Positions 1 through 8,259 of a stretch of 64,000 nucleotides of DNA are shown in pieces. The stretch's first letter is position 1. Each line of letters begins with the position of its first letter. The DNA is taken from the NCBI RefSeq assembly GCF_000008765.1, contig NC_003030.1, positions 3,816,001-3,880,000 on the forward strand. Reading direction: 5' to 3'. A model generated the notes under the pieces. The model was not told the origin of the DNA and made no database searches. It saw nothing but the letters and a program-made list of their open reading frames with translations. A program made the translations under genes and the position numbers. This stretch comes from Clostridium acetobutylicum ATCC 824. GTDB lineage: Bacteria; Bacillota; Clostridia; Clostridiales; Clostridiaceae.

Positions 1-1
1 A

Positions 2-154
2 CTAAATGCATTTGGTGAAATGAATGGAGCTAACGCACTTGTTGCAACTACAGGATACGTTAACGGAACTGCTTGGAATGGATACCACGGTGTTTATGAT
101 TTGAATGGAACTGTTCATGTTGCATCTCCAGCCGATGGGGAATTCTGGCAATAA
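2..154 (+). CDS. C-terminal 50 residues of an unidentified protein
   Basis: The frame is open from the left edge and ends at TAA 152-154, so only the last 50 residues are seen. The fragment is rich in Gly, Asn, Ala, Val and aromatic residues (GYVNGTAWNGYHGVYDLNG) and ends in GEFWQ. It has no Cys and no evident membrane segment, which suits a small secreted or surface protein. A strong terminator follows 84 bases later, so it ends its own transcript. I do not recognise the family. A bacteriocin-like product is possible because an ABC export cassette lies next door, but nothing in the fragment proves it. Confidence 0.6.
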   Translation, partial: LNAFGEMNGANALVATTGYVNGTAWNGYHGVYDLNGTVHVASPADGEFWQ

Positions 155-237
155 CTTTGTATATGCGTTAAATATATATACAAATAGTAAATAAATATAT
201 TTGAACTTATATTTATAGAAAGCTATTGATATTAGTA

Positions 238-300
238 ATGCTATCACAGAAAAGTACTATATAACATTGTACCTTTCTGTGATAGCATAAATATTTTTTT
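238..300 (+). terminator. Rho-independent terminator
   Basis: A perfect 15-bp inverted repeat (238-252 with 274-288) is followed by an AT stretch ending in seven T at 294-300. It closes the transcript of the partial gene at the left edge and separates it from the lipoprotein gene at 330. Confidence 0.85.
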
Positions 301-329
301 ATTTATATTTAAACTTTGGAGGTTTATCA

Positions 330-1244
330 ATGAAGAAAAAAATTCTTATTTTATTAGTTATATTAATTCTAATACTAACTAGTGTAGGATGTAAGAAAAC
401 AATACCAAGTTCGCGTAATGCCAATATTTCAACCCTAACTAATACTCAATCTAAAAGAAAAATAAGAACTGCGCAAGCTGGATTCGTATTTAATAACTCT
501 AGCGATTTTAAGAATGATATATATAATCTTAATACTGATATTATAGATGGAATTTTCAAAATTAATATTAATATAAACACAGAAATGAACTTATTAGTAA
601 TGATTGATTATCATCCAGTTACCTTTAAAGTAAACGGTACAGAAACTTCCTTATATAAATTTATAATTAATAACAAAGAACAAGATATACCTTTAAGCGT
701 TAATACCCAGGGATTAAGCAATGGCACCCATCTTTTATCCTTTGCTTATTATGCTACCAAAGAAATCACAAATTTTAATTCCTTATTTATTTCTTACAAG
801 GTTATTAAAGCATCCTCTGAAGGTTCAATTAAGATTAACGAAAATAAATTAACACAATTTGAAATCCTAAATAAAGAATATGGATTTATGAATATATCAA
901 AGGAAAATTTAGAAGATAAGAAATACAATAATAGAATTAAACAGATAATTGTAAAAAGGGGAGAAGAAACATATATACCTCTTGTGTGTGGTGGTTGTAG
1001 TAATCAGAGTTCATATGCTTTTCAATTTCTATTAAATGGTCAAATATATTCTATAGATGATTCAGAATACAAAACAGTAGATATACCAAAGGGCAAATCA
1101 TTATATAAAATGGTGAAAATCAAAGCACCAACACAACCGGGCAGCTATCACGGATTTTTCGTTTGCTATGCTAATCCATTAAATACTAACAAATTTTATC
1201 CCCAGGCATTTTTGGCAGATAAAATAAATATTATTGTGGAGTAA
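330..1244 (+). CDS. Lipoprotein of unknown function, first gene of an ABC exporter operon
   Basis: 304 residues. A Lys start, a hydrophobic stretch (residues 5-16) and the lipobox SVGC give a lipid-anchored Cys21, so the protein should sit on the outer face of the membrane. The body has no family I recognise. It is rich in Asn, Ile and Lys and carries a CGGC motif near residue 214. A good ribosome site (GGAGG) stands 8 bases before the ATG. The stop is 5 bases before the permease gene at 1250, so lipoprotein, two permeases and ATPase form one operon. A role as accessory, immunity or substrate-handling subunit of that exporter is inferred from position only. Confidence 0.75.
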   Translation: MKKKILILLVILILILTSVGCKKTIPSSRNANISTLTNTQSKRKIRTAQAGFVFNNSSDFKNDIYNLNTDIIDGIFKINININTEMNLLVMIDYHPVTFKVNGTETSLYKFIINNKEQDIPLSVNTQGLSNGTHLLSFAYYATKEITNFNSLFISYKVIKASSEGSIKINENKLTQFEILNKEYGFMNISKENLEDKKYNNRIKQIIVKRGEETYIPLVCGGCSNQSSYAFQFLLNGQIYSIDDSEYKTVDIPKGKSLYKMVKIKAPTQPGSYHGFFVCYANPLNTNKFYPQAFLADKINIIVE

Positions 1245-1249
1245 CGTAT

Positions 1250-2350
1250 ATGAAAGAGAAAAAATCGTTTATTTTACTATGGGGTGGCTATATTATAGGT
1301 TTCATAGTATTGTTGCTTGCACTTAATGCATATGAAGGTGCAAAATACATTGTATATTCTAGGTATAAAGACAATCCAACAATAACTAGAGAGATTCATT
1401 TTGGCAGCTTACAGAGTTTGAAAACATCGACTGTAAATGAAATTTGTAATATGTTAGGTCAAGACTCTAAAATTCATATAGATAGTATAAATTATTTTGT
1501 AAATGTAGAAAATTCACATAAACAAAAAAATCGCTATAAAGTAGACTTTCTTAATTATTCTAAGGATAACTTCTTCAAATTCAAATTAAACTCTGGAAGG
1601 TATTTTACAGTAGATGAAATGAAAAATAATACAAAAGTTGTTTTAATAAACCAAGAAGTATATAAGTTTCTAAAGATGAGTAGTTTAGATAATTGCTATA
1701 TTACTATTAATAACGACAAGTTTAAAGTAATAGGTGTATTAAATAATGTGGGAACATATATATACCTACCTGTTAAAAACTTAAACGTGGTAAATCTAAA
1801 TGATGCTAATGGTAGTTATTTCTACTGTAATATGGATGTAGCTAATTTGAATGGAAATATAGATAACTTGTCTAAATTAATTGGGAAAAAATTACAAAAC
1901 GAGTACAATGGAAATATATCAATATTAGTTCCTGAAGAAGAAGTAGCTGGTGATATCGCTATTACCTATAAATCTTTGTCACTGTTTTCTATAGCCATAT
2001 TATTAGTATCAATAATAAACAGTAGCAGTTTATCTCTAATCTGGATACATAATAAGTCAAAAGAAATTACAATAAAAAAATCATTGGGTGCGCCTAATAT
2101 TATATTGATTATTGAGATTGTTAAAATGCTTTTTATAATTTCACTTTTATCTATTATTATAGGGATTGTTTTAGATTACTTTTTAATAAACAACGTTATT
2201 AGTAGTATACAAGAACTAAATTTAATTTTAAATTATGAGGTAGTTATTAAATCTATAGTGGTATCTTTTGTAGTAGGAATTTTATCTTCCATTACAGCAG
2301 TCATTAAAATTTTAAGATTTAATATTGCTTATAATCTAAAGACTAATTAG
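1250..2350 (+). CDS. ABC exporter permease, MacB/FtsX type
   Basis: 366 residues. There is one N-terminal membrane segment (about residues 8-26), a large extracellular domain of about 200 residues and three C-terminal membrane segments (about 245-265, 285-310 and 335-355). This is the FtsX/MacB permease topology. Short motifs such as NKSKEITIKKSLGAP between the first two C-terminal helices resemble the conserved cytoplasmic loop of these permeases. The next gene encodes a second, different permease of the same architecture, so the transporter is probably a heterodimer powered by the ATPase at 3519. The substrate is not evident. Confidence 0.8.
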   Translation: MKEKKSFILLWGGYIIGFIVLLLALNAYEGAKYIVYSRYKDNPTITREIHFGSLQSLKTSTVNEICNMLGQDSKIHIDSINYFVNVENSHKQKNRYKVDFLNYSKDNFFKFKLNSGRYFTVDEMKNNTKVVLINQEVYKFLKMSSLDNCYITINNDKFKVIGVLNNVGTYIYLPVKNLNVVNLNDANGSYFYCNMDVANLNGNIDNLSKLIGKKLQNEYNGNISILVPEEEVAGDIAITYKSLSLFSIAILLVSIINSSSLSLIWIHNKSKEITIKKSLGAPNIILIIEIVKMLFIISLLSIIIGIVLDYFLINNVISSIQELNLILNYEVVIKSIVVSFVVGILSSITAVIKILRFNIAYNLKTN

Positions 2351-2362
2351 GTGGTTTTTATA

Positions 2363-3517
2363 ATGATTGATTTAAATATGATTATTAATTCAATAAGAAA
2401 AAGAAAATTAGCAAATTGCGTTATCATCATTCAGTTTACTATAGCCTTTTTTGCTTTAATTATTTCAATTGGACTAGTTATGGATATTGTAAATAAAATA
2501 TATATGGCAAGAAAAATGGCCAATTTCAATTCATACATACTTCAAGATAATGGAGATAATATATTAGCTAAGCGAGAGTTTTATGATGAGTTGAAAACAA
2601 AAAAAAATGTCGATTCCTATGGCTTTTATTTTTATCAGAGAGAATCTATAAACTACTTAAATATTAGTGCTGGGATGTTAAATATGTTTAATTTTAACGT
2701 TAAAAGTGGAAAAAATTTAAGCAAAAAAGATTTCAAAGGAAATGGCGAAATTTCGGTAATTATTACACCAGATCTCAAAGAAAAATATCCAGTTGGTACT
2801 ACTCTTAAAAGACAATATTTAAATCAGGTGATTACATATAAGGTTGTAGGAATTGTTGATAATTCATTTAAGTTTTGGTATAAATCTGACAAACTTGTGG
2901 AGACACCTAAGAACACTATAATATGTCCAAGTAACCTGGATGATTATAATATAAATAGCGCTAACATTATTATAGCTTTAAAAGATACACACAAGGTTAA
3001 AAACTTGGAAGATAGTTTTAAAAATATACTTAATAACACCAATAAAGATGCTAGTCAAATAGATGATACGAATAGTCAAAGAAATTCAATAATTAATTTA
3101 AGAAAATATATGCTTTCAGTCGTACATGAAAAAATTCAAACTATAGTATACTCTATATTTTTTTCCATAACTATAGTATTTTTATCAGTTACAGGATTGA
3201 TAATTAATTTAAGTCTTCTTTTAACGAAAAGATTAACTGAGTTTGGTATAAGAATCTCCTTAGGAGCAACTATAAAAGATATTTCAAAATTAATATCAGC
3301 TGAATTATTAATTGATTTTATAATAGCTTATATTATATCCATTATACCTACAGTATTAGCTAATGTTTATCTTCCTAAAAGTGGCGGCATATTGATTAAT
3401 TTATGGAGTCTATTTATAGTCTTTGTAATAATTCTGTTTTTTACCTTTTTAATTTTCAAAAATATACTAAGGATACTAAAAAAGTATCAACCAATAGAGT
3501 TAATTAGAGGTGCTTAA
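2363..3517 (+). CDS. ABC exporter permease, second MacB/FtsX-type subunit
   Basis: 384 residues from the ATG at 2363. The frame also offers a GTG at 2351, but AGGTGG at 2349-2354 lies where the ribosome site for ATG 2363 should be, so the later start is chosen. The topology is an N-terminal helix (about 20-42), an extracellular domain, then three C-terminal helices, with the motif TEFGIRISLGAT between the first two, typical of FtsX-like permeases. It ends just before the ATP-binding gene. It partners the permease at 1250. Confidence 0.8.
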   Translation: MIDLNMIINSIRKRKLANCVIIIQFTIAFFALIISIGLVMDIVNKIYMARKMANFNSYILQDNGDNILAKREFYDELKTKKNVDSYGFYFYQRESINYLNISAGMLNMFNFNVKSGKNLSKKDFKGNGEISVIITPDLKEKYPVGTTLKRQYLNQVITYKVVGIVDNSFKFWYKSDKLVETPKNTIICPSNLDDYNINSANIIIALKDTHKVKNLEDSFKNILNNTNKDASQIDDTNSQRNSIINLRKYMLSVVHEKIQTIVYSIFFSITIVFLSVTGLIINLSLLLTKRLTEFGIRISLGATIKDISKLISAELLIDFIIAYIISIIPTVLANVYLPKSGGILINLWSLFIVFVIILFFTFLIFKNILRILKKYQPIELIRGA

Positions 3518-3518
3518 T

Positions 3519-4211
3519 ATGGACATTATTAAACTAAAAAATGTATCTAAAATATATACTGATGGTGATAATAAGTTATATGCATTAAGTGATATTACTT
3601 TATCAATCCAAGAAGGAGAAATGCTAGCAGTGATGGGTGCATCTGGCTCAGGTAAATCAACATTGTTAAATATATTAGGATGTATTGATTCATTAACAGA
3701 AGGCGAATATTATTTTAAGAACAATTTAGTTAATAGTAAAAAAAGCGTTGAATTATCAAAGTTAAGAAGAAACGATATAGGATTTATATTTCAAAATTAT
3801 TCACTAATACAAAAATATAATGTTGTTGAGAATGTTATGCTATCTCTTCAATATAAAAATCTTTCTACTCATAATCGCATAAGCAAAAAAGAAATAAAAA
3901 ATAAGGCGATAAAAACTCTTATAGATTTAGGCCTTAAAGAGAAACTTTATAAGTTGCCATCAAATTTATCTGGTGGTGAACAACAAAGAGTAGCAATAGC
4001 TAGGGCATTGGTTGGTGATAAAAGAGTAATACTAGCAGATGAACCGACTGGAGCTTTAGATAAAAAGAATGGACAGCAACTAATTAATATTTTAAAAAAA
4101 GTAAATGAACTAGGTGTTACGCTTGTTATTGTAACTCACGATAAAACTGTAGCAAATAAATGTACAAGGACTATCTATATTGAAGATGGAAAAGTTGTTA
4201 ATAGTATTTAA
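3519..4211 (+). CDS. ABC transporter ATP-binding protein, MacB/LolD type
   Basis: 230 residues from the ATG at 3519. A GTG at 3510 is in frame, but AGAGG at 3506-3510 is the likely ribosome site for the ATG. Walker A is GASGSGKS (residues 40-47), the signature is LSGGEQQR, Walker B is VILADEPTGALD and the switch His is in VTHD. This profile is that of the exporters linked to FtsX-like permeases (MacB, LolD, bacitracin-type modules). It starts one base past the stop of the permease gene, so expression is tightly coupled. No sensor kinase or regulator gene of the BceRS type adjoins it. Confidence 0.88.
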   Translation: MDIIKLKNVSKIYTDGDNKLYALSDITLSIQEGEMLAVMGASGSGKSTLLNILGCIDSLTEGEYYFKNNLVNSKKSVELSKLRRNDIGFIFQNYSLIQKYNVVENVMLSLQYKNLSTHNRISKKEIKNKAIKTLIDLGLKEKLYKLPSNLSGGEQQRVAIARALVGDKRVILADEPTGALDKKNGQQLINILKKVNELGVTLVIVTHDKTVANKCTRTIYIEDGKVVNSI

Positions 4212-4258
4212 TATTTTATGCATAAATAATATATTAAAAATTCACGATTATAAATTTA

Positions 4259-4287
4259 TTGACAACATTAAAAAATCTTGTTACAAT
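4259..4287 (+). promoter_or_regulatory. Sigma-A promoter of trpP
   Basis: TTGACA at 4259-4264, a 17-base spacer and TACAAT at 4282-4287. It lies directly upstream of the T-box leader. Confidence 0.8.
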
Positions 4288-4295
4288 TAATGTAA

Positions 4296-4568
4296 TTTAA
4301 GAGTAAATCCTTTGATAAGGAAGAGTAGCCATAGAATTTAGTTAAAGAGAGCTGAGGGTGGTGTGATCTCAGTACAATAATTGTTGGTGAATGGACCTTT
4401 TAGGAGTAAATCGAAATCCAAACGGAGAGTAGTGGTTAACGTTTGCCGTACGTTATAACGGATAGAGTATGTTAGTACTTGAAATAAGCGATGCTTTTTT
4501 AAGCATAATTTAGGTGGTACCGCGGAAGTATCTCCGTCCTAATTAATAAGATTAGGGCGGAGTTTTTT
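4296..4568 (+). promoter_or_regulatory. T-box leader, Trp-specific, with terminator
   Basis: The T-box core AGGTGGTACCGCGG is at 4512-4525. It precedes a terminator hairpin (4532-4543 with 4551-4562, one G-T pair) and six T. Upstream lie stem I elements (AAGAGTA, GAGAGCTGAG). The specifier context GTGAATGGACC places TGG, a Trp codon, at 4392-4394. T-boxes bind uncharged tRNA by the codon and by the acceptor end, which melts the terminator. Uncharged tRNA-Trp should therefore turn on the transporter gene downstream. The Trp codon and the TrpP identity support each other. Confidence 0.9.
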
Positions 4569-4685
4569 ATTTGCAATTTTAACAAAATAACTATTCTAGA
4601 ATACAAACATACTATCATGTTATACATATCAAAGCCGATTTAGTCTGAAACTTTTGAATATTAAAAATATAAGGAGAGATTTATT

Positions 4686-5201
4686 ATGAGAATGAACCTA
4701 AAAAAACTAATCATTAATTCTTTATTTCTTGCCGTAGGCGTAGTTTTAAACCAAATTACACCGCCAATATTATTTGGAATGAAACCTGATTTTTCATTGG
4801 CAATGTTATTCATAATAATACTACTAAATGATGACTATAAAACATGTATATCTACCGGTGTCGTAGCAGGTTTACTTGCAGCAGCTGTTACTACCTTTCC
4901 AGGTGGACAACTACCTAATATAATAGACAGAATTGTTACTACAAGTTTAGTATTTATAGCTTTAAGGCCTTTTAAAGATAAAATAAATGATAAAATCCAC
5001 ATGATAATAACAACTATAGTTGGTACAATTATAAGTGGTTCAGTATTTTTAGGTTCAGCCTTAATAATTGTAGGTTTGCCTGCAAGCTTTAAAGCACTAT
5101 TTATTACAGTTGTTCTTCCTGCAACAATTATAAACGCAATAGTTGGTACAATTATATTTGTGGCCGTAAAAAAATCTATGAGAGTAGTATTCAGACAATA
5201 G
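4686..5201 (+). CDS. trpP: Tryptophan transporter, TrpP/YhaG family
   Basis: 171 residues and very hydrophobic, with about five membrane segments. The N-terminal stretch with NQITPPILFGMKPDF and the loop TFPGGQLPN match my recall of TrpP (YhaG) of Bacillus. That protein takes up tryptophan and is controlled by TRAP there. Here control is by the T-box leader with a TGG specifier. The ribosome site AAGGAGAG lies 7 bases before the ATG. The gene is monocistronic, closed by the hairpin at 5224. The family is small integral membrane proteins without an ATPase, so uptake is thought to be secondary. Confidence 0.88.
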   Translation: MRMNLKKLIINSLFLAVGVVLNQITPPILFGMKPDFSLAMLFIIILLNDDYKTCISTGVVAGLLAAAVTTFPGGQLPNIIDRIVTTSLVFIALRPFKDKINDKIHMIITTIVGTIISGSVFLGSALIIVGLPASFKALFITVVLPATIINAIVGTIIFVAVKKSMRVVFRQ

Positions 5202-5223
5202 AATATATTTATAGTTTTAAAAA

Positions 5224-5262
5224 TAGAGAGCTGCTTCACTAATTTAGTTAAGCAGCTCTCTA
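5224..5262. terminator. Bidirectional terminator between trpP and the amino acid ABC operon
   Basis: A 13-bp perfect stem (5224-5236 with 5250-5262) lies between two convergent genes. On the plus strand it is followed by an AT-rich run ending in TTTTATTT. Confidence 0.75.
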
Positions 5263-5265
5263 CTA

Positions 5266-5997
5266 TTATAATATTTTATTTAAAAATTCCTTAGTTCTTT
5301 CTTCTTTGGGATTTGTGAATATCCCTTCTGGAGTATTCTCTTCAACTATTTTTCCACCGTCCATAAATATTACTCTATCAGCAACTTCACGTGCGAAGCC
5401 CATTTCGTGAGTTACAACTACCATTGTCATTCCCTCTTCTGCAAGCTCTTTCATTACACTTAAAACTTCTCCTACAAGCTCCGGATCTAATGCAGAAGTT
5501 GGTTCATCAAACAGCATTATGTCAGGCTGCATACAAAGCGCTCTTGCAATGGCAACCCTCTGCTTTTGTCCGCCTGACAGTTTTGAAGGATATACATTCA
5601 TTTTATCACTTAACCCAACCTTATAAAGTAATGCCTCTGCCCTTTTGCGTACCTCACTCTTATTTTCTTTTTTAACAGTAATTGGAGCTTCCATAACATT
5701 TTGAAGTACAGTCATATGTGGAAATAGATTATAACTTTGAAAAACCATTCCTGTTTTCTCTATTATCTCTCTATACTTCTTCTTATCCTTATGGTTTAAA
5801 ACCTCTCCTTCAATAATAACCTGGCCTCCATTTGGCTCTTCAAGATGATTTAAACATCTTAAAAACGTACTTTTTCCTGAACCAGATGGTCCTATTATAA
5901 CAAGAACTTCCCCCTTTGAAATATTAACATTTAGATCTTCAAAAACAGTTAACTTTCCAAAGGTTTTTGTTAAATTTTTAGCTTCAATCATTAACAT
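5266..5997 (-). CDS. Polar amino acid ABC transporter ATPase (GlnQ type)
   Basis: 243 residues. Walker A GPSGSGKS is near residue 36, the signature is LSGGQKQR, Walker B is [14 protein letters not shown] and the switch is VTHEMGFA. The DPELVGEVL segment after Walker B and the length are typical of GlnQ/HisP/TcyN ATPases. It is the last gene of a three-gene operon (binding protein, permease, ATPase), starting 13 bases after the permease stop. Specificity within polar amino acids (Gln, Cys, Arg, His) cannot be read from the ATPase. Confidence 0.92.
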   Translation of the reverse strand: MLMIEAKNLTKTFGKLTVFEDLNVNISKGEVLVIIGPSGSGKSTFLRCLNHLEEPNGGQVIIEGEVLNHKDKKKYREIIEKTGMVFQSYNLFPHMTVLQNVMEAPITVKKENKSEVRKRAEALLYKVGLSDKMNVYPSKLSGGQKQRVAIARALCMQPDIMLFDEPTSALDPELVGEVLSVMKELAEEGMTMVVVTHEMGFAREVADRVIFMDGGKIVEENTPEGIFTNPKEERTKEFLNKIL

Positions 5998-6010
5998 ACG
6001 AAAACACCTC

Positions 6011-6664
6011 TTAATATACGGATAATTTTTTCTCTATCTTTGAGAATATCCCTGTGAATATAGTTGTCAAAATTAAATAGAATATTCCTGCAAACAAGTA
6101 AGGAGTAACTGCATCACCAGATGAGGAAACCAAAAGTTGTGCTTTTCTTAAAAGTTCCTCCATAGTTATTACTGAAACCAAAGAAGTATCTTTTATCATT
6201 GCTATGAACTCATTACCACAAGGTGGAATTACTACTCTTATTGCTTGTGGTAATATAATTCTTTTCATTGTCTGTCCATATGTTAAACCCAAAGCTTTTG
6301 AAGCTTCAAATTGTCCATTATCAATAGCAAGTATTCCACCCCTTATTATCTCTGCAATATACGCTCCAGAGTTCAAGCTTAAGCCTAATATTGCTGCCTT
6401 CATTGGAGTCATAGTGAGTTTATCACTCAAAAATGGTAGTCCATAATAATAAACATATAATTGCAGTAAAAGAGGCGTTCCCCTTAAAATCCATGTGTAA
6501 AACTTACCTATAAGATTTAATACCTTAACTGATGAAGTTTTAAACATAGCTATAATAGTTCCTATAATACATCCAATAATTATTGAAGAACAAGTTAGTA
6601 GTAAAGTAATACGTGTTCCATCTAGTAAAACTGGAATTACTTTATTTAAAGAGCTTATATCCAT
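6011..6664 (-). CDS. Polar amino acid ABC transporter permease
   Basis: 217 residues with about five membrane helices. The EAA loop is [22 protein letters not shown] (in two parts: [11 protein letters not shown] and RIILPQAIR). This is the HisM/GlnP family. Its N-terminal region has the family pattern GTRITLLLT. It probably forms a homodimer, since no second permease is present. It lies 64 bases downstream of the binding protein gene. Confidence 0.9.
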   Translation of the reverse strand: MDISSLNKVIPVLLDGTRITLLLTCSSIIIGCIIGTIIAMFKTSSVKVLNLIGKFYTWILRGTPLLLQLYVYYYGLPFLSDKLTMTPMKAAILGLSLNSGAYIAEIIRGGILAIDNGQFEASKALGLTYGQTMKRIILPQAIRVVIPPCGNEFIAMIKDTSLVSVITMEELLRKAQLLVSSSGDAVTPYLFAGIFYLILTTIFTGIFSKIEKKLSVY

Positions 6665-6728
6665 TAAAAAATTCCCCCAATTAGTGTTTCTTTATGAGTG
6701 CCCATTACTAAAAATAAAGTGGAAGCTA

Positions 6729-7523
6729 TTAATAGACATCTATTCCAAACCATTTCTTTGATAGCTTTGACATAGTTCCGTCCTTTTTTAGTTCTTTTAT
6801 AGCTTTATTGTAAGCATCTCTTAAAGATTTATCTTCTTTTCTAAAGGCAACTCCTATAGGTTCCTGTGTAAGAGAAGATTCCAGTTTTTTAAACTTCCCA
6901 GGATCTGTAACATTATAATAATCTCCAACCATAGGGTCACTGACAACTGCTGCTATTCTTCCGTTTTGTAAATCCAAAAATGCATCTGTCATAGCGTTAT
7001 ATTTCTTAACTTCTTTTATTCCTGATATTTTAGCTAAAACATCTTGAGCAGTAGTTCCAACCTCACAGCCTACAACTTGATTATTAAAGTCTTTTTCATT
7101 TTTAATAGTAGTGTTGTCTGATTTTACAAAAATTGCATTTCCACCATATATATATGGATCCGAAAATATCATTGCTTTCTTTCTCTCGTCCGTTATACTT
7201 ATGCTTGAGTGCACAACATCAAATTTCTTAGACTTTAATGCAAGAAATATACCATCAAATGAATTAGGAACAAATTTAGTTTTTACTCCAAGCTTTTTGG
7301 CTATAGCATTTGCCATATCTATATCAAAGCCAGAAACCTTGCCTGTAGCCTTGTCCTTAAATTCCATTGGCGGATAGGTGTCATCTATCCCAATTACTAT
7401 TTCCTTTGCTTTCTTCACTCTCTCAAGAGAATCATCTTTTGATACTGTAGCTGATGTACATCCTGTAAAAATGGCAAGTGTTAATACCAACACAACTGAT
7501 AATGAAAAAATCTTCTTTAACAT
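6729..7523 (-). CDS. Amino acid ABC transporter substrate-binding lipoprotein
   Basis: 264 residues. The signal peptide ends in lipobox FTGC with Cys22 lipidated. The mature part is a family 3 solute-binding protein. It shows IDDTYPPMEFKD and GFDIDMANAIAKKLG at the N-terminal lobe, and the hinge region with SSISITDERKK. AVVSDPMVGDYY and EPIGVAFRKEDKSLRDA mark the second lobe. The set indicates uptake of a polar amino acid. It is the first gene of its operon and has a clear promoter at 7550-7578. Confidence 0.9.
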   Translation of the reverse strand: MLKKIFSLSVVLVLTLAIFTGCTSATVSKDDSLERVKKAKEIVIGIDDTYPPMEFKDKATGKVSGFDIDMANAIAKKLGVKTKFVPNSFDGIFLALKSKKFDVVHSSISITDERKKAMIFSDPYIYGGNAIFVKSDNTTIKNEKDFNNQVVGCEVGTTAQDVLAKISGIKEVKKYNAMTDAFLDLQNGRIAAVVSDPMVGDYYNVTDPGKFKKLESSLTQEPIGVAFRKEDKSLRDAYNKAIKELKKDGTMSKLSKKWFGIDVY

Positions 7524-7549
7524 AAAACCACCTCTGCCTTAATAATTGA

Positions 7550-7578
7550 ATTTTATTGTAAATCGTTTTATTTGTCAA
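7550..7578 (-). promoter_or_regulatory. Sigma-A promoter of the amino acid ABC operon
   Basis: On the minus strand TTGACA (7578-7573), a 17-base spacer and TAAAAT (7555-7550). It lies 27 bases upstream of the binding protein start. The rest of 7579-7785, between this gene and the ferredoxin, holds no other feature I can support. Confidence 0.75.
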
Positions 7579-7785
7579 TGAATAATTATTAACAGCGTTG
7601 TATCATTTTAATATTATCAAGAGTGCATTTTGACTATTCGAACAATACAATCGTGTTTTAATTAACAATATGTTAACACATGTGTGTACTAATTACAATA
7701 AAATTAATATTTATGCATGATATTTTTTCTGCAAAGTGCATGAAAAAAATATGTTTGGTTATTATAAACTCGGAGGCGATTATTT

Positions 7786-7974
7786 ATGAAAGCATTTGTA
7801 GATAAAGAAACTTGTATTGGCTGTGGTACATGTCCCGCAATCTGTCCTGAAATATTTGAAATGGAGGATGATGGCAAAGCTGTTGCCTCAGATGCAGAAA
7901 TTGCAAACGATCTAAAAGAATCAGCTCAAGATGCAGCAGAATCCTGTCCTGTGGACGCCATCATGGTGAGATAA
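7786..7974 (+). CDS. 4Fe-4S ferredoxin, 62 residues
   Basis: A single-cluster ferredoxin. Cys10, Cys13 and Cys16 (CIGCGTC) and Cys54 (SCPVDAI) are the expected cluster ligands, and Cys20 (AICP) is an extra Cys in the place where two-cluster ferredoxins keep their fourth ligand of cluster I. The length and acidic middle (EMEDDG) match the monocluster ferredoxins of Thermotoga and Clostridium. It acts as a soluble low-potential electron carrier. The ribosome site CGGAGGCG precedes the ATG. It has its own 3' hairpin and stands just ahead of the dehydratase/preQ0 operon. It could feed electrons to the activator or to QueE, but that is only inferred from position. Confidence 0.93.
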   Translation: MKAFVDKETCIGCGTCPAICPEIFEMEDDGKAVASDAEIANDLKESAQDAAESCPVDAIMVR

Positions 7975-7992
7975 AATATTTGGATTTATATG

Positions 7993-8036
7993 TAGGGAAA
8001 CCTGTTATACTCTCAAGTTTCATATTGGTTTCCCTA
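7993..8036 (+). terminator. 3' hairpin after the ferredoxin gene
   Basis: A 10-bp perfect stem (7993-8002 with 8027-8036) begins 19 bases after the ferredoxin stop. It lacks a T run, so it may be an mRNA 3' stabiliser or a weak terminator. Confidence 0.5.
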
Positions 8037-8091
8037 TAAAACCCTCTTGACGCATAATAAATTTAAGTTTAAAATATTCATGATAAATAAA

Positions 8092-8237
8092 AAGAAAACA
8101 TTTTAATTAACTAACTGTTTAATGTTTTCTTGTAATAAGACAGTTCGCAATCCATCCTGTCTATAAACAAAACCAGGGCAATATCTACCGGGTGAGGTAG
8201 GTTTTTTTGTTTATAGGGCGGATTACGCCCTTTTTTT
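8092..8237 (+). promoter_or_regulatory. Structured leader of the dehydratase/preQ0 operon, possible riboswitch or attenuator
   Basis: Several nested hairpins are visible: 8092-8102 with 8121-8131 (11 bp); 8138-8143 with 8157-8162 (6 bp); 8161-8172 with 8205-8216 (12 bp), enclosing 8185-8189 with 8196-8200; then a terminator hairpin 8216-8220 with 8226-8230 followed by seven T. The loop of the second hairpin (8146-8153, CGCAATCC) can pair at 7 of 8 positions with 8220-8227 (GGATTACG), which includes part of the terminator stem. That pairing would break the terminator, so two exclusive states are possible. I could not match it to preQ1-I, preQ1-II, preQ1-III, THF, SAM, purine or c-di-GMP classes by eye. 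Confidence 0.55.
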
Positions 8238-8259
8238 ATTATAAATTATGGAGGAAATC

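Noticed and set aside
2-247. Minus-strand frame of 81 residues at the left edge
   Set aside because: It runs through the perfect terminator stem and against the partial plus-strand gene, with no ribosome site.
4835-5239. Minus-strand frame of 134 residues opposite trpP
   Set aside because: trpP has T-box, promoter, ribosome site and family motifs; the antisense frame has none.
8161-8216. Reading the leader as a preQ1-I riboswitch
   Set aside because: The typical short pseudoknot with the A-rich tail next to the ribosome site is not visible, so I left the class open.
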